A stretch of DNA of 64,000 nt from Shewanella sp. ANA-3 (GCF_000203935.1 NC_008577.1:868001-932000), one strand, 5' to 3'; shown: positions 1 to 10,593, counted from the stretch's first letter. The notes: generated from the sequence alone by a model not told the origin. Translations and numbers: made by a program.

Positions 1-347
1 TGGCATAGGGTTAGATCGGTGGCAAAATGGACTGAGGCTGTGGTGGGAATGCTATTCAGCGCTTCTTGTGCTTTGTCTCGGGCGAGAAGGATTTCAGCTT
101 CTGTCTCGGCTGGTTGATTCCAGCATTTGAGCATTTTTAACTTTTCGATGTGTTCTACATCATCACTGGCAATCAGTTTATCCAGTAGCGCGATATTTTG
201 CTCTACCGACTCGCGAGCCATAACCTCACCACTTTCAAATAATTTGAATATTTGATCGATCTGTGGCTTTTCTTCTGCAACGGCAAGGCTTAGCGGCACT
301 AACAGCAGCATCAGAAACAGAGATAAATTACGCTGAGTGTGTGGCAA
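1..347 (-). CDS. Exported protein, N-terminal part (gene cut by window edge)
   Basis: The reading frame is open to the window edge, so only about the first 115 residues are visible. It starts with a signal peptide or signal anchor (RNLSLFLMLLLVPLSLAVA), followed by a charged, helix-rich stretch that looks like the start of a periplasmic helical or TPR-like sensor region. I chose the TTG at 347 because AGGAAA lies 8 bases upstream and it puts the hydrophobic segment near the N-terminus; an in-frame ATG at 389 would add 14 residues but has only a weak ribosome site. It is divergent from the PAP2 gene. In Shewanella such N-termini often belong to membrane sensors with GGDEF or kinase output, but no output domain is visible here, so the function is unknown. 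Confidence 0.6.
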   Translation of the reverse strand, partial: MPHTQRNLSLFLMLLLVPLSLAVAEEKPQIDQIFKLFESGEVMARESVEQNIALLDKLIASDDVEHIEKLKMLKCWNQPAETEAEILLARDKAQEALNSIPTTASVHFATDLTLC

Positions 348-440
348 GGGAAAGGTTTCCTGTTCGCACTGAAACAGATAGCTAATCATTATCTTAGCAT
401 AAACTTTTTACGTCTTGTTTACATGTAAAGTTTGCAATTT

Positions 441-469
441 TTGCATTCATTCCACTATCAAGGTATAAA
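441..469 (+). promoter_or_regulatory. Sigma-70-type promoter for the PAP2 gene
   Basis: TTGCAT (441-446) and TATAAA (464-469) are separated by exactly 17 bases. The predicted start of transcription near 476 would give a leader of about 28 bases before the TTG start at 504. Confidence 0.55.
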
Positions 470-503
470 CGTCGCCTTGGATCTCACCCAATAAGGAAAC
501 CCT

Positions 504-1031
504 TTGAAAAAATTACTCTGTGCCGTCCTGTTGCTGTTTACGGGAGCGAGTTGGGCAAACTCGGATGATATCGAAACCTCGGGCGATGTGGTTCATCTAC
601 TCCTGCCAGCGACGGCTTTGGGCGCGACCCTATTCTATGAAGAGGGGAATGAAGGCTCGTGGCAATTACTTAAAGCAGCAGTCTCGAGCAGGGTCATAGT
701 CGAAGGGCTCAAACTGGGTGTCAGTAAGGATAGACCCGATGGCAGTGGTGATGATTCTTTTCCGTCAGGGCACACCTCGGACAGCTTTATGGCGGCCACG
801 TTTATTCAGCAGCGTTATGGCTGGCAATATGGTCTGCCTGCCTATCTTGCCGCAACTTATGTGGGCTACACCCGAGTCGAGAGTGATAAGCACTATTTAG
901 AAGATGTGCTCGCAGGCGCAGCCATTGGCGCACTGGCGGGTTGGTATTTTACTGAGCCCTATAAAGGGATCACAGTGACACCTTTGGCCCATAATGGGGT
1001 CTATGGTTTATATATTAGTGGCCAATTTTGA
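504..1031 (+). CDS. PAP2-family phosphatase, exported
   Basis: This is a 175-residue protein of the PAP2 (type 2 phosphatidic acid phosphatase) family, whose members remove phosphate from lipid phosphates, undecaprenyl pyrophosphate or small phosphate esters on the outer side of the inner membrane. The three signature motifs are present: K70 to RP77-78 (KLGVSKDRP), PSGH at 87-90, and R124, H130 and D134 in the last motif. The N-terminus (MKKLLCAVLLLFTGASWA) is a signal peptide. The start is a TTG preceded by AAGGAAA. It is short for the family and the substrate cannot be told. The gene downstream starts 24 bases later and may be co-transcribed. Confidence 0.85.
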   Translation: MKKLLCAVLLLFTGASWANSDDIETSGDVVHLLLPATALGATLFYEEGNEGSWQLLKAAVSSRVIVEGLKLGVSKDRPDGSGDDSFPSGHTSDSFMAATFIQQRYGWQYGLPAYLAATYVGYTRVESDKHYLEDVLAGAAIGALAGWYFTEPYKGITVTPLAHNGVYGLYISGQF

Positions 1032-1055
1032 GCCGCTTAGGATAAGAGAGTTATT

Positions 1056-1490
1056 ATGGCTGAAGTATCAGTTGAGTATCGTGAAACCGCCGAGCGGATT
1101 TCCCACAATGTTGCCAATAAAGTGCTACCTATGGCAAAAATGCCAGAGAGTCTGTTAGCGGCTTACCAAGGTTTATGTGCCGAGTTGTTACTCGATCGCG
1201 AAGACAAATTTGCCACGGCTTGGGAAGCATTACCCGCCAGTGCGCGCAATTTAATGCCGCAGGCTGAGTTCCATGGTTTTTATATTGCCAATGCGTGGTT
1301 GCAACTTAGCCGTGTCGCCCAGGAGATTTCTGAGCAGGCCGATACCGATGAGGCCATCAATGAGAATGAGTACAACGGTATTTTCGGTCGCTTAGCCGAT
1401 GAGTCACTGAAAGAGTGCGTGCGGAAATTAAAGAAAGCGCGTACTGACCGTTCTATGCTCAACAGCTTTAAACAGGTGATGGCGCCTTAA
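1056..1490 (+). CDS. Conserved hypothetical protein, 144 aa
   Basis: I do not recognise this protein. It is soluble and predicted to be mostly helical, with many acidic residues in the middle (QADTDEAINENEY) and a basic C-terminus (ECVRKLKKARTDRS). There is no signal peptide or membrane segment. It begins 24 bases after the PAP2 gene behind GAGAGTT and ends just before a strong terminator, so the two probably form one transcript. Codon use resembles the neighbours, which supports a real gene. Confidence 0.7.
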   Translation: MAEVSVEYRETAERISHNVANKVLPMAKMPESLLAAYQGLCAELLLDREDKFATAWEALPASARNLMPQAEFHGFYIANAWLQLSRVAQEISEQADTDEAINENEYNGIFGRLADESLKECVRKLKKARTDRSMLNSFKQVMAP

Positions 1491-1510
1491 GCTGTGAGTT
1501 TGACCCAATA

Positions 1511-1536
1511 AAAAGCCCGTCGATTGACGGGCTTTT
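1511..1536. terminator. Bidirectional Rho-independent terminator
   Basis: A perfect 11-bp stem (1511-1521 with 1526-1536) closes a 4-base loop, with A-rich and T-rich flanks on the two sides. It lies between the convergent ends of the 144-aa gene and maeA and can serve both. Confidence 0.85.
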
Positions 1537-1556
1537 TATTGGAATAATGTCTGATA

Positions 1557-3245
1557 TTAGAAAGACGTACGCTTATAACGGCGATACTCTGGCTTCCAGA
1601 AATTATCTTCGATAGATTGCATCAGCAGCTCATCACTTGCAGGTAAGGATAGGCCTTGTTCAATCGCCACTTTACCGACGGCAAACGCAATATGCTTACT
1701 TACTGAGTGAATATCTTCCAGTTTTGGCAGGAGTGGTCCTGAGCCATTAATGGCTAACGGTGAGCATTCGGCGAGCGCGCGGCTCGATGCCATTAACATC
1801 GCATCGGAGACATGGCGAGCACCCGAGGCGAGTACCCCTAAACCAATACCAGGGAAGATAAAGCTGTTGTTACATTGCGCGATTTCATAGGTTTCGCCAT
1901 CGACAACAACAGGTTCAAACGGGCTACCCGTTGCCACTAAGGCTTGGCCAGACGTCCAGTGCAGAATGTCTTTTGGCGTCGCTTCAACACGGCTGGTGGG
2001 GTTTGACAGTGGGAAGATAATTGGGCGTTCGCAGTGGCTATGCATTGCACGAACAATTTCTTCGGTAAACAGACCTGGTGCGCCCGATACGCCAATCAGT
2101 ACCGTTGGTTTAGCGTTATTGACCACATCGAGCAGTGAAATATTGTCGCTGAAGTTATTCCAGTTGCAGATATCGGCACATTTTTGAGCCAATTTTTGTT
2201 GGAATGGCAACAGGTTAGGCATGTTGTCAAGCAGCAGGCCCCAACGGTCAACCATGCAGACTTGGCTGCGGGCTTGCTCATCGCTGATCCCTTCAGACAC
2301 CATTTGCGCAACGATGGCTTCGGCAATACCGCAGCCTGCGCTACCGGCACCTAAGAAGGCGATACGTTGTTTGTTGAGCTCAGTGCCCGCGGCTTTACAG
2401 GCGGCGAGTAACGAGCCCACAGTCACGGCGGCGGTACCTTGAATGTCATCGTTAAAGCAGCAGTAGCGATCCTTATAACGCTCAAGGATTGGCATCGCAT
2501 TCTTTTGGGCAAAGTCTTCGAATTGGATCAGTGTATCTGGCCAACGTACATGCACGGCTTGCATAAAGGCTTCGATAAACTCGGCATACTCCTCGCCGCC
2601 AATACGCGGATGGCGCCAACCCATGTACATAGGATCTTCCAGCAACTGTGGATTATCGGTACCTACGTCTAAGGTAATTGGCAGTGTGTATGCGGGGCTG
2701 ATCCCACCACAGCTGGTGTAGAGTGACAATTTACCAATCGGGATCCCCATGCCGCCAATACCTTGGTCGCCTAAGCCTAAGATGCGCTCACCGTCGGTCA
2801 CAACGATGATTTTTACTTTTTGGCGAGTCGAGTTATTGAGGATGTCGTCGATTCTGTCCTTATTCGGGTAAGAGATGAACAGACCACGGTTACGGCGATA
2901 GTTTTTCGAGAAGCGCTCACAGGCCAAACCTACCGTCGGGGTGTAGATAATTGGCATCATTTCGCTGATGTGGTTTTGCACTAAACGATAAAACAGGGTT
3001 TCGTTGGTGTCTTGAATGTTGCGCAGATAGATGTGCTTATCGAGATCGTTATTGAAACTTCTGAACTGATCGTAGGCGCGTGAAGCCTGTTCTTCAATAG
3101 TTTCAATGGCGTAGGGTACTAAGCCTTCGAGGTTAAAGAAAATACGCTCTTCTTCCGAAAATGCACTGCCCTTGTTAATTAAGGGAGCTTCAAGAATGGC
3201 AGGTCCTGCAAACGGAAGATAGAGGGGGCGTTTATTATCGTCCAT
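1557..3245 (-). CDS. maeA: NAD-dependent malic enzyme
   Basis: This enzyme oxidatively decarboxylates L-malate to pyruvate and CO2 with NAD+, linking the TCA cycle to pyruvate. It has 562 residues, close to E. coli MaeA (about 565), and is strikingly similar along its length. Visible features are the catalytic Tyr101 ([10 protein letters not shown]), the lysine in IPIGKLSLY, the metal-binding acids in QFEDFAQ and [10 protein letters not shown], the nucleotide-binding [13 protein letters not shown] and [14 protein letters not shown], and [13 protein letters not shown] near the C-terminus. It is cytosolic and transcribed alone. The ATG start is followed by [14 protein letters not shown], matching the family start. 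Confidence 0.95.
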   Translation of the reverse strand: MDDNKRPLYLPFAGPAILEAPLINKGSAFSEEERIFFNLEGLVPYAIETIEEQASRAYDQFRSFNNDLDKHIYLRNIQDTNETLFYRLVQNHISEMMPIIYTPTVGLACERFSKNYRRNRGLFISYPNKDRIDDILNNSTRQKVKIIVVTDGERILGLGDQGIGGMGIPIGKLSLYTSCGGISPAYTLPITLDVGTDNPQLLEDPMYMGWRHPRIGGEEYAEFIEAFMQAVHVRWPDTLIQFEDFAQKNAMPILERYKDRYCCFNDDIQGTAAVTVGSLLAACKAAGTELNKQRIAFLGAGSAGCGIAEAIVAQMVSEGISDEQARSQVCMVDRWGLLLDNMPNLLPFQQKLAQKCADICNWNNFSDNISLLDVVNNAKPTVLIGVSGAPGLFTEEIVRAMHSHCERPIIFPLSNPTSRVEATPKDILHWTSGQALVATGSPFEPVVVDGETYEIAQCNNSFIFPGIGLGVLASGARHVSDAMLMASSRALAECSPLAINGSGPLLPKLEDIHSVSKHIAFAVGKVAIEQGLSLPASDELLMQSIEDNFWKPEYRRYKRTSF

Positions 3246-3468
3246 GGGTAACCTTTGAGTTATTGTTTAATGGTTCGGTACGTGCTTGAGACGTGCTGTA
3301 AGTCACGTAAGGTTATCATGAAATGTGATCTTTGTTGCCTGTGTCGTGCGCTATTTGTGGCTTTTTTTGCAGCAGGCGACAATCTGGCCGTTTAAAACAT
3401 GCTTCTGTTAATTGGTTGTAAATGCTTTTGCCGAGTAAATGGCTGTTTAAGGTGCTATTAAAACAAAA

Positions 3469-3488
3469 AACGCAGCCTAGGCTGCGTT
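3469..3488 (-). terminator. Rho-independent terminator of the YehS-like gene
   Basis: A 9-bp perfect stem (3469-3477 with 3480-3488) is followed on the minus strand by a T-run (the A-tract at 3465-3470 on the plus strand). It lies just past the stop of the minus-strand gene at 3512. Confidence 0.75.
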
Positions 3489-3511
3489 TCTGGAATAAAG
3501 CTGTTTAGGGA

Positions 3512-3976
3512 TTAAACACCGCGATATTTTAGTGATAAGCCACGGATAAAGTTACGCAGGATCTGGTCGCCACAGGCTTTGAAGTTTTTATGATCTGGGT
3601 TGCGAAACAGTGCGCTTAACTCAGACTTAGACATTTGCACTTCGGCGAGCGCTAAGGTGGCCATAATATCTTCTTCACGCATTTCGAGGGCAACACGTAA
3701 CTTTTTGAAGATTAGGTTATTGTTTAATTTTGATACTGGCTTTGGGATTTCAGCCCCTTCACGTAGACCGCGTTTTTCGATGATAAGACCATCTAAAAAC
3801 TGACATAGGGTCGTGTCGTTACAGGCCTTATAGCCTTCTTCCTCTTCTTTGCGCAGCAGACTAATCATCTCTTCGGTTGGCACTTCTCTTCCAACTTTGG
3901 CAAAGATCTTAATCATTTTGGCATTGTTGAAATCAAACACGAAGCGCAAACGGCGCAAAATATCATTGTTAATCAT
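3512..3976 (-). CDS. DUF1456 (YehS-like) protein
   Basis: This is a 154-residue protein made of two similar halves of about 70 residues. Each begins with a pattern such as NNDILRRLRFVFDFNN or NNNLIFKKLRVALEMR and later carries a FKACGD or YKACND segment; this internal duplication is the hallmark of DUF1456 (E. coli YehS). The molecular function of the family is not known. I placed the start at the second ATG because it matches the E. coli start (M-x-x-NDILR) and has AGAG upstream; an ATG two codons earlier is possible. It is cytosolic, and has its own terminator. Confidence 0.85.
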   Translation of the reverse strand: MINNDILRRLRFVFDFNNAKMIKIFAKVGREVPTEEMISLLRKEEEEGYKACNDTTLCQFLDGLIIEKRGLREGAEIPKPVSKLNNNLIFKKLRVALEMREEDIMATLALAEVQMSKSELSALFRNPDHKNFKACGDQILRNFIRGLSLKYRGV

Positions 3977-4085
3977 GGTCATCTCTAGGCGCGGCTGCGC
4001 TGTCTGGTTTAAGAGCAGACATTATATACTCAAAGTAACAGAAAAGCAGGAAAGTCTAGTATGGATGAGCAAGTGGCACAGTAGA

Positions 4086-4112
4086 GCATGAGCCCTCGCT
4101 GAGGGCTCATGC
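4086..4112 (-). terminator. Terminator-like hairpin after the Nramp-like gene
   Basis: A 12-bp perfect inverted repeat (4086-4097 with 4101-4112) closes a 3-base loop, immediately past the stop codon of the minus-strand transporter gene. There is no clear T-run on either side, so termination may be weak or the hairpin may protect the mRNA 3' end. Confidence 0.5.
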
Positions 4113-4126
4113 TTAAATGAGTAAAA

Positions 4127-5413
4127 CTACACGTTAACGGCTAGATACCAGTAAATAAAAAGCACTGCAAAAATAAGCAAATAGCTTAATCCTATCCAAG
4201 AGAGGCCTTTCATTTTTATGCCATAACGATGAGCCTCTGGCAGTTGGGTGCTAGTCATTAAGCGATAGTTGAGCCATGCAAAAACTACTGTAGTCATAAA
4301 AGCTAAAATCATCACAAACTCCAGCAGTGGCAGCAGGGCGCCCTTGAAAAACAGGATGAGCAATAATCCTAATGCGCTTACGCTGAGCATGATGCCCGTT
4401 AGGCGTTTGTCCGATTGGGTTTCGCTGACTGCTGCGCGTGAGAGCAGTTGCCAGCCCATGTTCAAGGTTCGGCTATAGCCATCGATGACAGTCACAGTGG
4501 TGCTGAAAATACATAAAAACGCCACTATGCCTATCAAATAGCGGCTTTCACCCCCCATGACTTGGCTATATAAGTTGATTAATTGGTTCGCAAATTTGGC
4601 ACCAGAGTCGGAAAAGTGCTCACCACTGCCATGCATCACCAGCGCACCTAAGGCCAAAAAGACCACGGCTAACAGAGCAGTGACTAGATAGCCTAAGTTG
4701 AAGTCTAAGATAGCTTGGGCGGGAGTAACGGGTGATGTCTTTTGTTTTTCCAATAACCACAACGAATTCCATGCGCTGACTTCAATAGGTGCAGGCATCC
4801 AGCCCATCATGGCGACCAAGAATCCCACATGGGCCCACTGCCAAGGTGAGGGGGAGACAAACTGGCTTTCTAGCGGTTTTACATGATCCAATGCCAAGGC
4901 GACGGCGGTTAAGGTCGTGAGTGTCAGGGCGAACATGATGATTTTCGTCAGCCTATCCAACAATGAATAGTGCCCTAAAATCAATAACAACAACGAACTT
5001 ATCAGCACCAGTAACGCCAAAATATCTATGGGTAATGGAATAAACTGCGTGAGCATTGCGGCGGTTAACATGCAAACCCCAGCGGTGCTTGCAATAGAGG
5101 CTATTACATTGAGGCCCGTGAATAACCACAGATAACCTCGGCCCTGCTTAAGATATCCATGCAGTAAACTTTCGCCCGTTGCAGCGGTGTAACGTGCCCC
5201 TGCGGCAAAGAAGGGGTATTTCAGCAAGTTTACTCCCAAAATCACCCAGGCGAGTTGCCAGCCAAATTCTGCGCCAGCGCGAGTGGATGACACTAAATGT
5301 GAAGCCCCAATCGCGGCGGCGGCCATTAATACACCGGGTCCCATGGCTTTTATGCTGAGGGCCAGTTGGGCTGTCCAATTCATGGGGAGAGGTTTTACTT
5401 GAGAAGTCGCCAT
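4127..5413 (-). CDS. Nramp-related membrane transporter with altered metal motifs
   Basis: This is a 428-residue inner-membrane protein with about 11 hydrophobic segments. The N-terminal pattern (MGPGVLMAAAAIGASHLVSS, then RAGAEFGW and ATGESLLHGY) is clearly that of the Nramp/MntH superfamily. In true Nramp proteins helix 1 carries DPGN and helix 6 carries MPHN, which bind Mn2+ or Fe2+; here the equivalent places read GASH and MPAP. It is therefore an Nramp relative whose substrate may not be a transition metal. It follows the bPH2 gene by 83 bases on the same strand and may share its transcript. Confidence 0.8.
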   Translation of the reverse strand: MATSQVKPLPMNWTAQLALSIKAMGPGVLMAAAAIGASHLVSSTRAGAEFGWQLAWVILGVNLLKYPFFAAGARYTAATGESLLHGYLKQGRGYLWLFTGLNVIASIASTAGVCMLTAAMLTQFIPLPIDILALLVLISSLLLLILGHYSLLDRLTKIIMFALTLTTLTAVALALDHVKPLESQFVSPSPWQWAHVGFLVAMMGWMPAPIEVSAWNSLWLLEKQKTSPVTPAQAILDFNLGYLVTALLAVVFLALGALVMHGSGEHFSDSGAKFANQLINLYSQVMGGESRYLIGIVAFLCIFSTTVTVIDGYSRTLNMGWQLLSRAAVSETQSDKRLTGIMLSVSALGLLLILFFKGALLPLLEFVMILAFMTTVVFAWLNYRLMTSTQLPEAHRYGIKMKGLSWIGLSYLLIFAVLFIYWYLAVNV

Positions 5414-5496
5414 AATACGCTGGGTGTTTCCTTATCCGTTGGAAATGGTTTGCTCGATACTGAGCTATCTAAGTCGTTAAGTCGCGATGTTAACTG

Positions 5497-6039
5497 TTAA
5501 GAATTGTATTTTGAGGCGAGTAGGGCTTCGATGCGCTTTAAGCTTGCCGTCATTTCTATTAGTTGGGTCAACAGGGCGTTATCCTCTGTGGGAGCGCTCG
5601 TCTCGCTGGTGGTATGTGCCTCACTTAAGCGTTCTTTTTGCTCCAAAATCTGCGCCCTAAAATCAGGGGCGTTGACTATGCCAACCAGACTAATTAAGGC
5701 GCCAGCGCCCGATTGTCCCGCAGTTTCTACTGTGAGTTTATGTAATCCCATCATGCGCATAATCGGCCCCTGAATGAGGGCGATATCGGTAATTTTATCT
5801 AAGGGAACCGTATTTTCTGTGCGAGTTAACATGCCTCTGCGCACGATCAGCTTTTTGCTGGTTAAGCGTGCGCTCATATTGCTGATGTAGCGGCGAGTCC
5901 CCCATAACCCAATAGGAAACCAAAGTAATAACAAGGGAATACCAACAATACTTAAGGTGAAGTAAGCGGCCCCTGAGAGTAACCAGTACAAACCTAAATT
6001 ATCTTCAAATTGGGCTTCATGAATTGTTTGTTCTTGCAT
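5497..6039 (-). CDS. bPH2 (DUF304, YdbS-like) membrane protein
   Basis: This protein of about 180 residues has two close hydrophobic segments near residues 17-45 (LYWLLSGAAYFTLSIVG and LLLLWFPIGLWG). A bacterial PH2 domain follows, recognisable from ARLTSKKLIVRRGMLTRTENTVPLDKITDI. The C-terminal third is polar and helical. Members of this family are membrane-anchored and their role is mostly unknown. I chose the ATG at 6039 because GAGGAAG stands 5 bases ahead of it; a TTG 18 bases upstream is possible. It is the likely first gene of a two-gene unit with the Nramp-like transporter. Confidence 0.75.
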   Translation of the reverse strand: MQEQTIHEAQFEDNLGLYWLLSGAAYFTLSIVGIPLLLLWFPIGLWGTRRYISNMSARLTSKKLIVRRGMLTRTENTVPLDKITDIALIQGPIMRMMGLHKLTVETAGQSGAGALISLVGIVNAPDFRAQILEQKERLSEAHTTSETSAPTEDNALLTQLIEMTASLKRIEALLASKYNS

Positions 6040-6238
6040 GTTCTTCCTCAATGCCAATGTTCCATTTCGCTATCTTGAGAGATCTCAGCAGGAAAATACA
6101 TGGTTTTTATTAGTAACAAAAGTTTAACTTTTTACAGTCCCCCATTGACTTTGTTTTACAACCGATTACCTTGGTTGTGTTAAAAATTAGTTTAATAAAA
6201 GTAAAATAAATTTAACAAATCAAGATTAGGGGATGTAA

Positions 6239-8824
6239 ATGAAAAGACCTCAGATTCTACCCAGTGCTTGTGCTATTGCGATCGCAATGGCATTTGCCCC
6301 GAGTATTAGCTATGCAGCCGATAACGGCGCTGACAAAGTTGAACGCATTGAAGTAACGGGCTCTCGTATTAAGCGCACTGATATCGAGGGACCGTCACCC
6401 ATTCAATCCATTGGCAAAGAAGATATTGCCAACATGGGTTTTGACAACCTGCAGCAGTTACTCGAACGTATGCCTGCCAACGGTGCTGGCGCTTTCTCTA
6501 CCCGTGGCAACAGCCAAGACTCGACCGCAAACGGTGGTGCTTCAATTAGTTTACGTGGCTTAGGCCCTGACGCCACTCTGGTATTGATTAACGGTCGCCG
6601 TGTTGCGGCAAGTGCCTTTGCTGAAGGTATCACTAACTCCTTCGTCGACATTAACAACATTCCGGTTTCGGCGATTGAACGCATTGATATTCTGAAAGAT
6701 GGTGCATCGGCGATTTACGGTTCCGATGCGATTGCAGGCGTAGTTAACATCGTCTTGAAAAAAGACATCGAAGGGATTGAGGTTAACTTAGGTTACGGCG
6801 ACACCCCAGGTACGGGTTACGATGAAACCACGGCAAGCGTCGTTTGGGGCGTCAAGTCCGAAAAGGGTAGTGCGTCGGTTATTCTCGATTATTTTAAAAA
6901 CGATACCTTATCGGCAACCGATTTGGGCCGTTTTGGCACAGCCGATCAAAGCCCTTACGGTGGTGAAGATTTCCGTTCCTCACGCGGTTTCCCCGGTTAT
7001 TTTTATGTCGATGGTGTGAAGACTATCGACCCATCCTGTCCGCCCGATCGTGCAACGGCCAGCGGCAGCTGTTTATTTGACTATGGTCCATACAACTTAG
7101 TGATCCCTGAGGCTGAGCGTATCGGGGCTATTGGTCAATTCGATTACCATTTCAATGACGATTTAACCGCGTTCCTCGAGTTAGCCGCGCAACATAACTC
7201 TTCAATTGCGGGTGGTGCACCAACACCTTTGGATGAAGATGCGGCCTTAACTGTGCCAGGCACTCACCCAAATAATCCTTGGGGCAAAGATATTGAAATC
7301 GGTCGTTTCCGTACAGTGGATGCGGGCGCACGTCGTTGGGATATCGAGTCCGACACCCTGCGTTTAGTGGCGGGTTTACGTGGCACGATTAAAGAGTGGG
7401 ATTGGGAAGCCTCGGTACAACGCGGCCGCAGTGAATCGACTCAAACGGGCGATCGTACTCAAGGTTGGGTCAGAACCGATTACCTGCAAGCCGAAATTGA
7501 TGCGGGTCGCTACAATCCCTTTGGCGGTACCATGAACTCGCAGGATGTGATCGATGCGATTACCACTAGCCTAGTTCGCCAAGGTTTATCGAGCATGACG
7601 TCATACGCGGCGAACATTTCGGGCCAAGCGTTCACGCTGGCAGACCGCGATATTATGATGGCGGCAGGTGTGGAATACCGTGAAGAAAGTGTCAGCGACG
7701 TACCAGATGAACAGTTCCAACGTGGGCTGATTTTCGGTACCGAAGCGGTTTCAGCTGCGGCCTCCCGTGACCAATACGCAGGTTATGTGGAGTTCTCTAT
7801 TCCTGTCACGGATAACTTTGAGCTGCAACTCGCGGGTCGCTACGATCATTACAGCGATTTTGGTTCAACCACTAACCCTAAAGTGGCGTTCCAATGGGGC
7901 ATCACCGATGAGCTGACGAGCCGTGGTTCTTGGTCAACGGGTTTCCGCGCGCCTTCATTAGCACAAATCGGTTTAGGCCCATCACGCGAAAGTAGCTTCT
8001 TTATCGATACTTATCGCTGCGCCGCCGATGGTGTGGATTGTGAAGCGCTCGACTATAACACTGAATTCCAAGGTAACTCTGAGTTGGATGCCGAAGAGTC
8101 AGAAACATGGAACCTTGGACTTATCTGGGCGCCAAGCCAGAAGTTTGATATCGGTTTCGATGTTTACAGCATCACTCAAGATAACAAGATCGATAAGCAG
8201 CCATTGGGTGATATCTACACCGCAAACTGTAACGATCAAAACAGCACAGTGTGTGAGCGTTTAGCACCGCAAGCGGGTCAAACCTTAGGTCCTATCAGCA
8301 TTATTCACTCAAGCTTTATCAACTTAAGCTCGCAGGATGTGCAGGGTGTTGACCTGTCAACTCACTATGGTCTTGAGCTAGATAGCTTTGGTGATTTGAA
8401 GTTTGGCCTAGAGTACAGCTACCTACATAACTTCGAAAAAGACGGTCTCGATTACACTGGCGAGTACAAGTTCCCACAACATCGCTGGTTACTCACCACG
8501 AATTGGACCATGGATAACTTCGCCGCCAACGTAAACCTGAGCTACATCGGTGAGTTCGAAGATACTCCAGATATCGACTTTGACGGCGTGTTAGACTTCG
8601 AAACGAACAAGTCTCGTATGGTTGATGCACAGTTATTAGTTGATATGTCAGGTAGTTACCGTTTCAACGAGATGTTTAAGCTGACATTAGGCGTGAACAA
8701 CCTGTTCGATGAAGAGCCACCGTTTGCGATTGGTGACGGCGATACCGACCTCTATGGTTATGTGATTTCTGTACACAACCCAATGGGACGTTATATCTAC
8801 ACCAAACTGACAATGAACTTCTAA
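6239..8824 (+). CDS. TonB-dependent outer-membrane receptor
   Basis: This 861-residue protein carries a signal peptide (residues 1-26, ending SISYAA), a TonB box-like segment (VERIEVTGSRIKR, about 34-46), a plug domain (IQSIGKEDIANMGFDNLQQLL, SLRGLGPDATLVLINGRRV, DGASAIYGSDAIAGVVNI) and a long beta-barrel ending in an aromatic residue (TKLTMNF). It should import a ligand across the outer membrane using TonB energy. The substrate is unclear: no catabolic, siderophore or sensor gene is beside it, and I see no convincing Fur box. The plug with GITNSFVDINNIPVSAIERID is typical of the large Shewanella/Alteromonadales receptors, often for peptides or sugars. GGGGAT precedes the ATG. Confidence 0.9.
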   Translation: MKRPQILPSACAIAIAMAFAPSISYAADNGADKVERIEVTGSRIKRTDIEGPSPIQSIGKEDIANMGFDNLQQLLERMPANGAGAFSTRGNSQDSTANGGASISLRGLGPDATLVLINGRRVAASAFAEGITNSFVDINNIPVSAIERIDILKDGASAIYGSDAIAGVVNIVLKKDIEGIEVNLGYGDTPGTGYDETTASVVWGVKSEKGSASVILDYFKNDTLSATDLGRFGTADQSPYGGEDFRSSRGFPGYFYVDGVKTIDPSCPPDRATASGSCLFDYGPYNLVIPEAERIGAIGQFDYHFNDDLTAFLELAAQHNSSIAGGAPTPLDEDAALTVPGTHPNNPWGKDIEIGRFRTVDAGARRWDIESDTLRLVAGLRGTIKEWDWEASVQRGRSESTQTGDRTQGWVRTDYLQAEIDAGRYNPFGGTMNSQDVIDAITTSLVRQGLSSMTSYAANISGQAFTLADRDIMMAAGVEYREESVSDVPDEQFQRGLIFGTEAVSAAASRDQYAGYVEFSIPVTDNFELQLAGRYDHYSDFGSTTNPKVAFQWGITDELTSRGSWSTGFRAPSLAQIGLGPSRESSFFIDTYRCAADGVDCEALDYNTEFQGNSELDAEESETWNLGLIWAPSQKFDIGFDVYSITQDNKIDKQPLGDIYTANCNDQNSTVCERLAPQAGQTLGPISIIHSSFINLSSQDVQGVDLSTHYGLELDSFGDLKFGLEYSYLHNFEKDGLDYTGEYKFPQHRWLLTTNWTMDNFAANVNLSYIGEFEDTPDIDFDGVLDFETNKSRMVDAQLLVDMSGSYRFNEMFKLTLGVNNLFDEEPPFAIGDGDTDLYGYVISVHNPMGRYIYTKLTMNF

Positions 8825-8847
8825 CGAGTCATTGATTGAGTCATAGG

Positions 8848-8869
8848 AAACGGCGCTTCGGCGCCGTTT
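8848..8869 (+). terminator. Rho-independent terminator of the TonB receptor gene
   Basis: A 9-bp GC-rich stem (8848-8856 with 8861-8869) closes a TTCG tetraloop and is followed by a T-run. Confidence 0.85.
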
Positions 8870-8941
8870 TTGTATTTTACTCTGCCGCGACACAGTGTAT
8901 CTTCGTTCTCGTTAATCAGTCATCACTAAAAGGACGTTAAT

Positions 8942-9571
8942 ATGATCACCTTATATGGCATGCCCCGCAGCCGTGCATTACGAGTCGCTTGGGTGTTAGA
9001 AGAGTTAGGCGCCGAATGGGCCTTTTCGTTTGTGGATATGAATAAGGGCGAGCACCGTAGCGCAGCGTTCTTAGCGCTTAATCCCTGCGGCAAAGTGCCA
9101 GTGTTAACCGACGATAATCTTGTATTGTCTGAGTCTGCGGCCATTTGCCTGTATCTGGCGGAGAAGTTTGGTAATTTGTTACCTGAAGCGGGCACTGCGG
9201 CATCGGGTCTGCATCATCAATGGGTGAGCTTTATTATTACCGAACTCGAGCAGCCTCTATGGACCCTAGGCAAGCATAAATTTGCGCTGCCGGAAGCGCA
9301 GCGTCATCCTTCTATCATGCCTTGTGCTGTGTGGGAGTTTGATAAGGCGGCGGCCTTGGCTGAAGCTATGCTGCCCGATAGTGACTTTTTACTCGGTGAC
9401 ACCTTATCGGTAGCCGATATTCTGCTGGCGCATACACTGATGTGGGGCACCTTATTTGAGCAGCAGATCCCGCCTAAATTGGCGGCATATCGCGATAGAA
9501 TTGCGGCGCGTCCTTCGCGTAAATCGGCACTCGCAAAAATGGAAGCCGTGGCCAACGCAGCGCAGGCTTAA
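8942..9571 (+). CDS. Glutathione S-transferase family protein
   Basis: This 209-residue cytosolic protein has an N-terminal thioredoxin-fold domain (MITLYGMPRSRALRVAWVLEEL, then NPCGKVPVLTDDNLVLSESAAICLYLAEKF, the glutathione-binding region with cis-Pro and the SES motif). An all-helical C-terminal domain follows, with the usual FLLGDTLSVADILLAH segment. It should conjugate or reduce substrates with glutathione; the substrate is unknown. AAAGGACG precedes the ATG and the gene ends at a terminator shared with the next, convergent gene. Confidence 0.88.
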   Translation: MITLYGMPRSRALRVAWVLEELGAEWAFSFVDMNKGEHRSAAFLALNPCGKVPVLTDDNLVLSESAAICLYLAEKFGNLLPEAGTAASGLHHQWVSFIITELEQPLWTLGKHKFALPEAQRHPSIMPCAVWEFDKAAALAEAMLPDSDFLLGDTLSVADILLAHTLMWGTLFEQQIPPKLAAYRDRIAARPSRKSALAKMEAVANAAQA

Positions 9572-9593
9572 TTGGCACAAAGCGATAAAAAAC

Positions 9594-9624
9594 AAAAGGG
9601 CAGAAGATTTACTTCTGCCCTTTT
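9594..9624. terminator. Bidirectional Rho-independent terminator
   Basis: A perfect 13-bp stem (9594-9606 with 9612-9624) has a 5-base loop, with an A-tract before and a T-tract after. It serves the convergent GST gene and the DUF4447-like gene. Confidence 0.88.
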
Positions 9625-9643
9625 TGCTTAAATCCTTAGGCGT

Positions 9644-10593
<950 letters not shown>

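Noticed and set aside
3321..3342. CRP-like sequence upstream of maeA (AAATGTGATC half)
   Set aside because: The left half is perfect, but the right half does not match the consensus, so a functional site is not supported.
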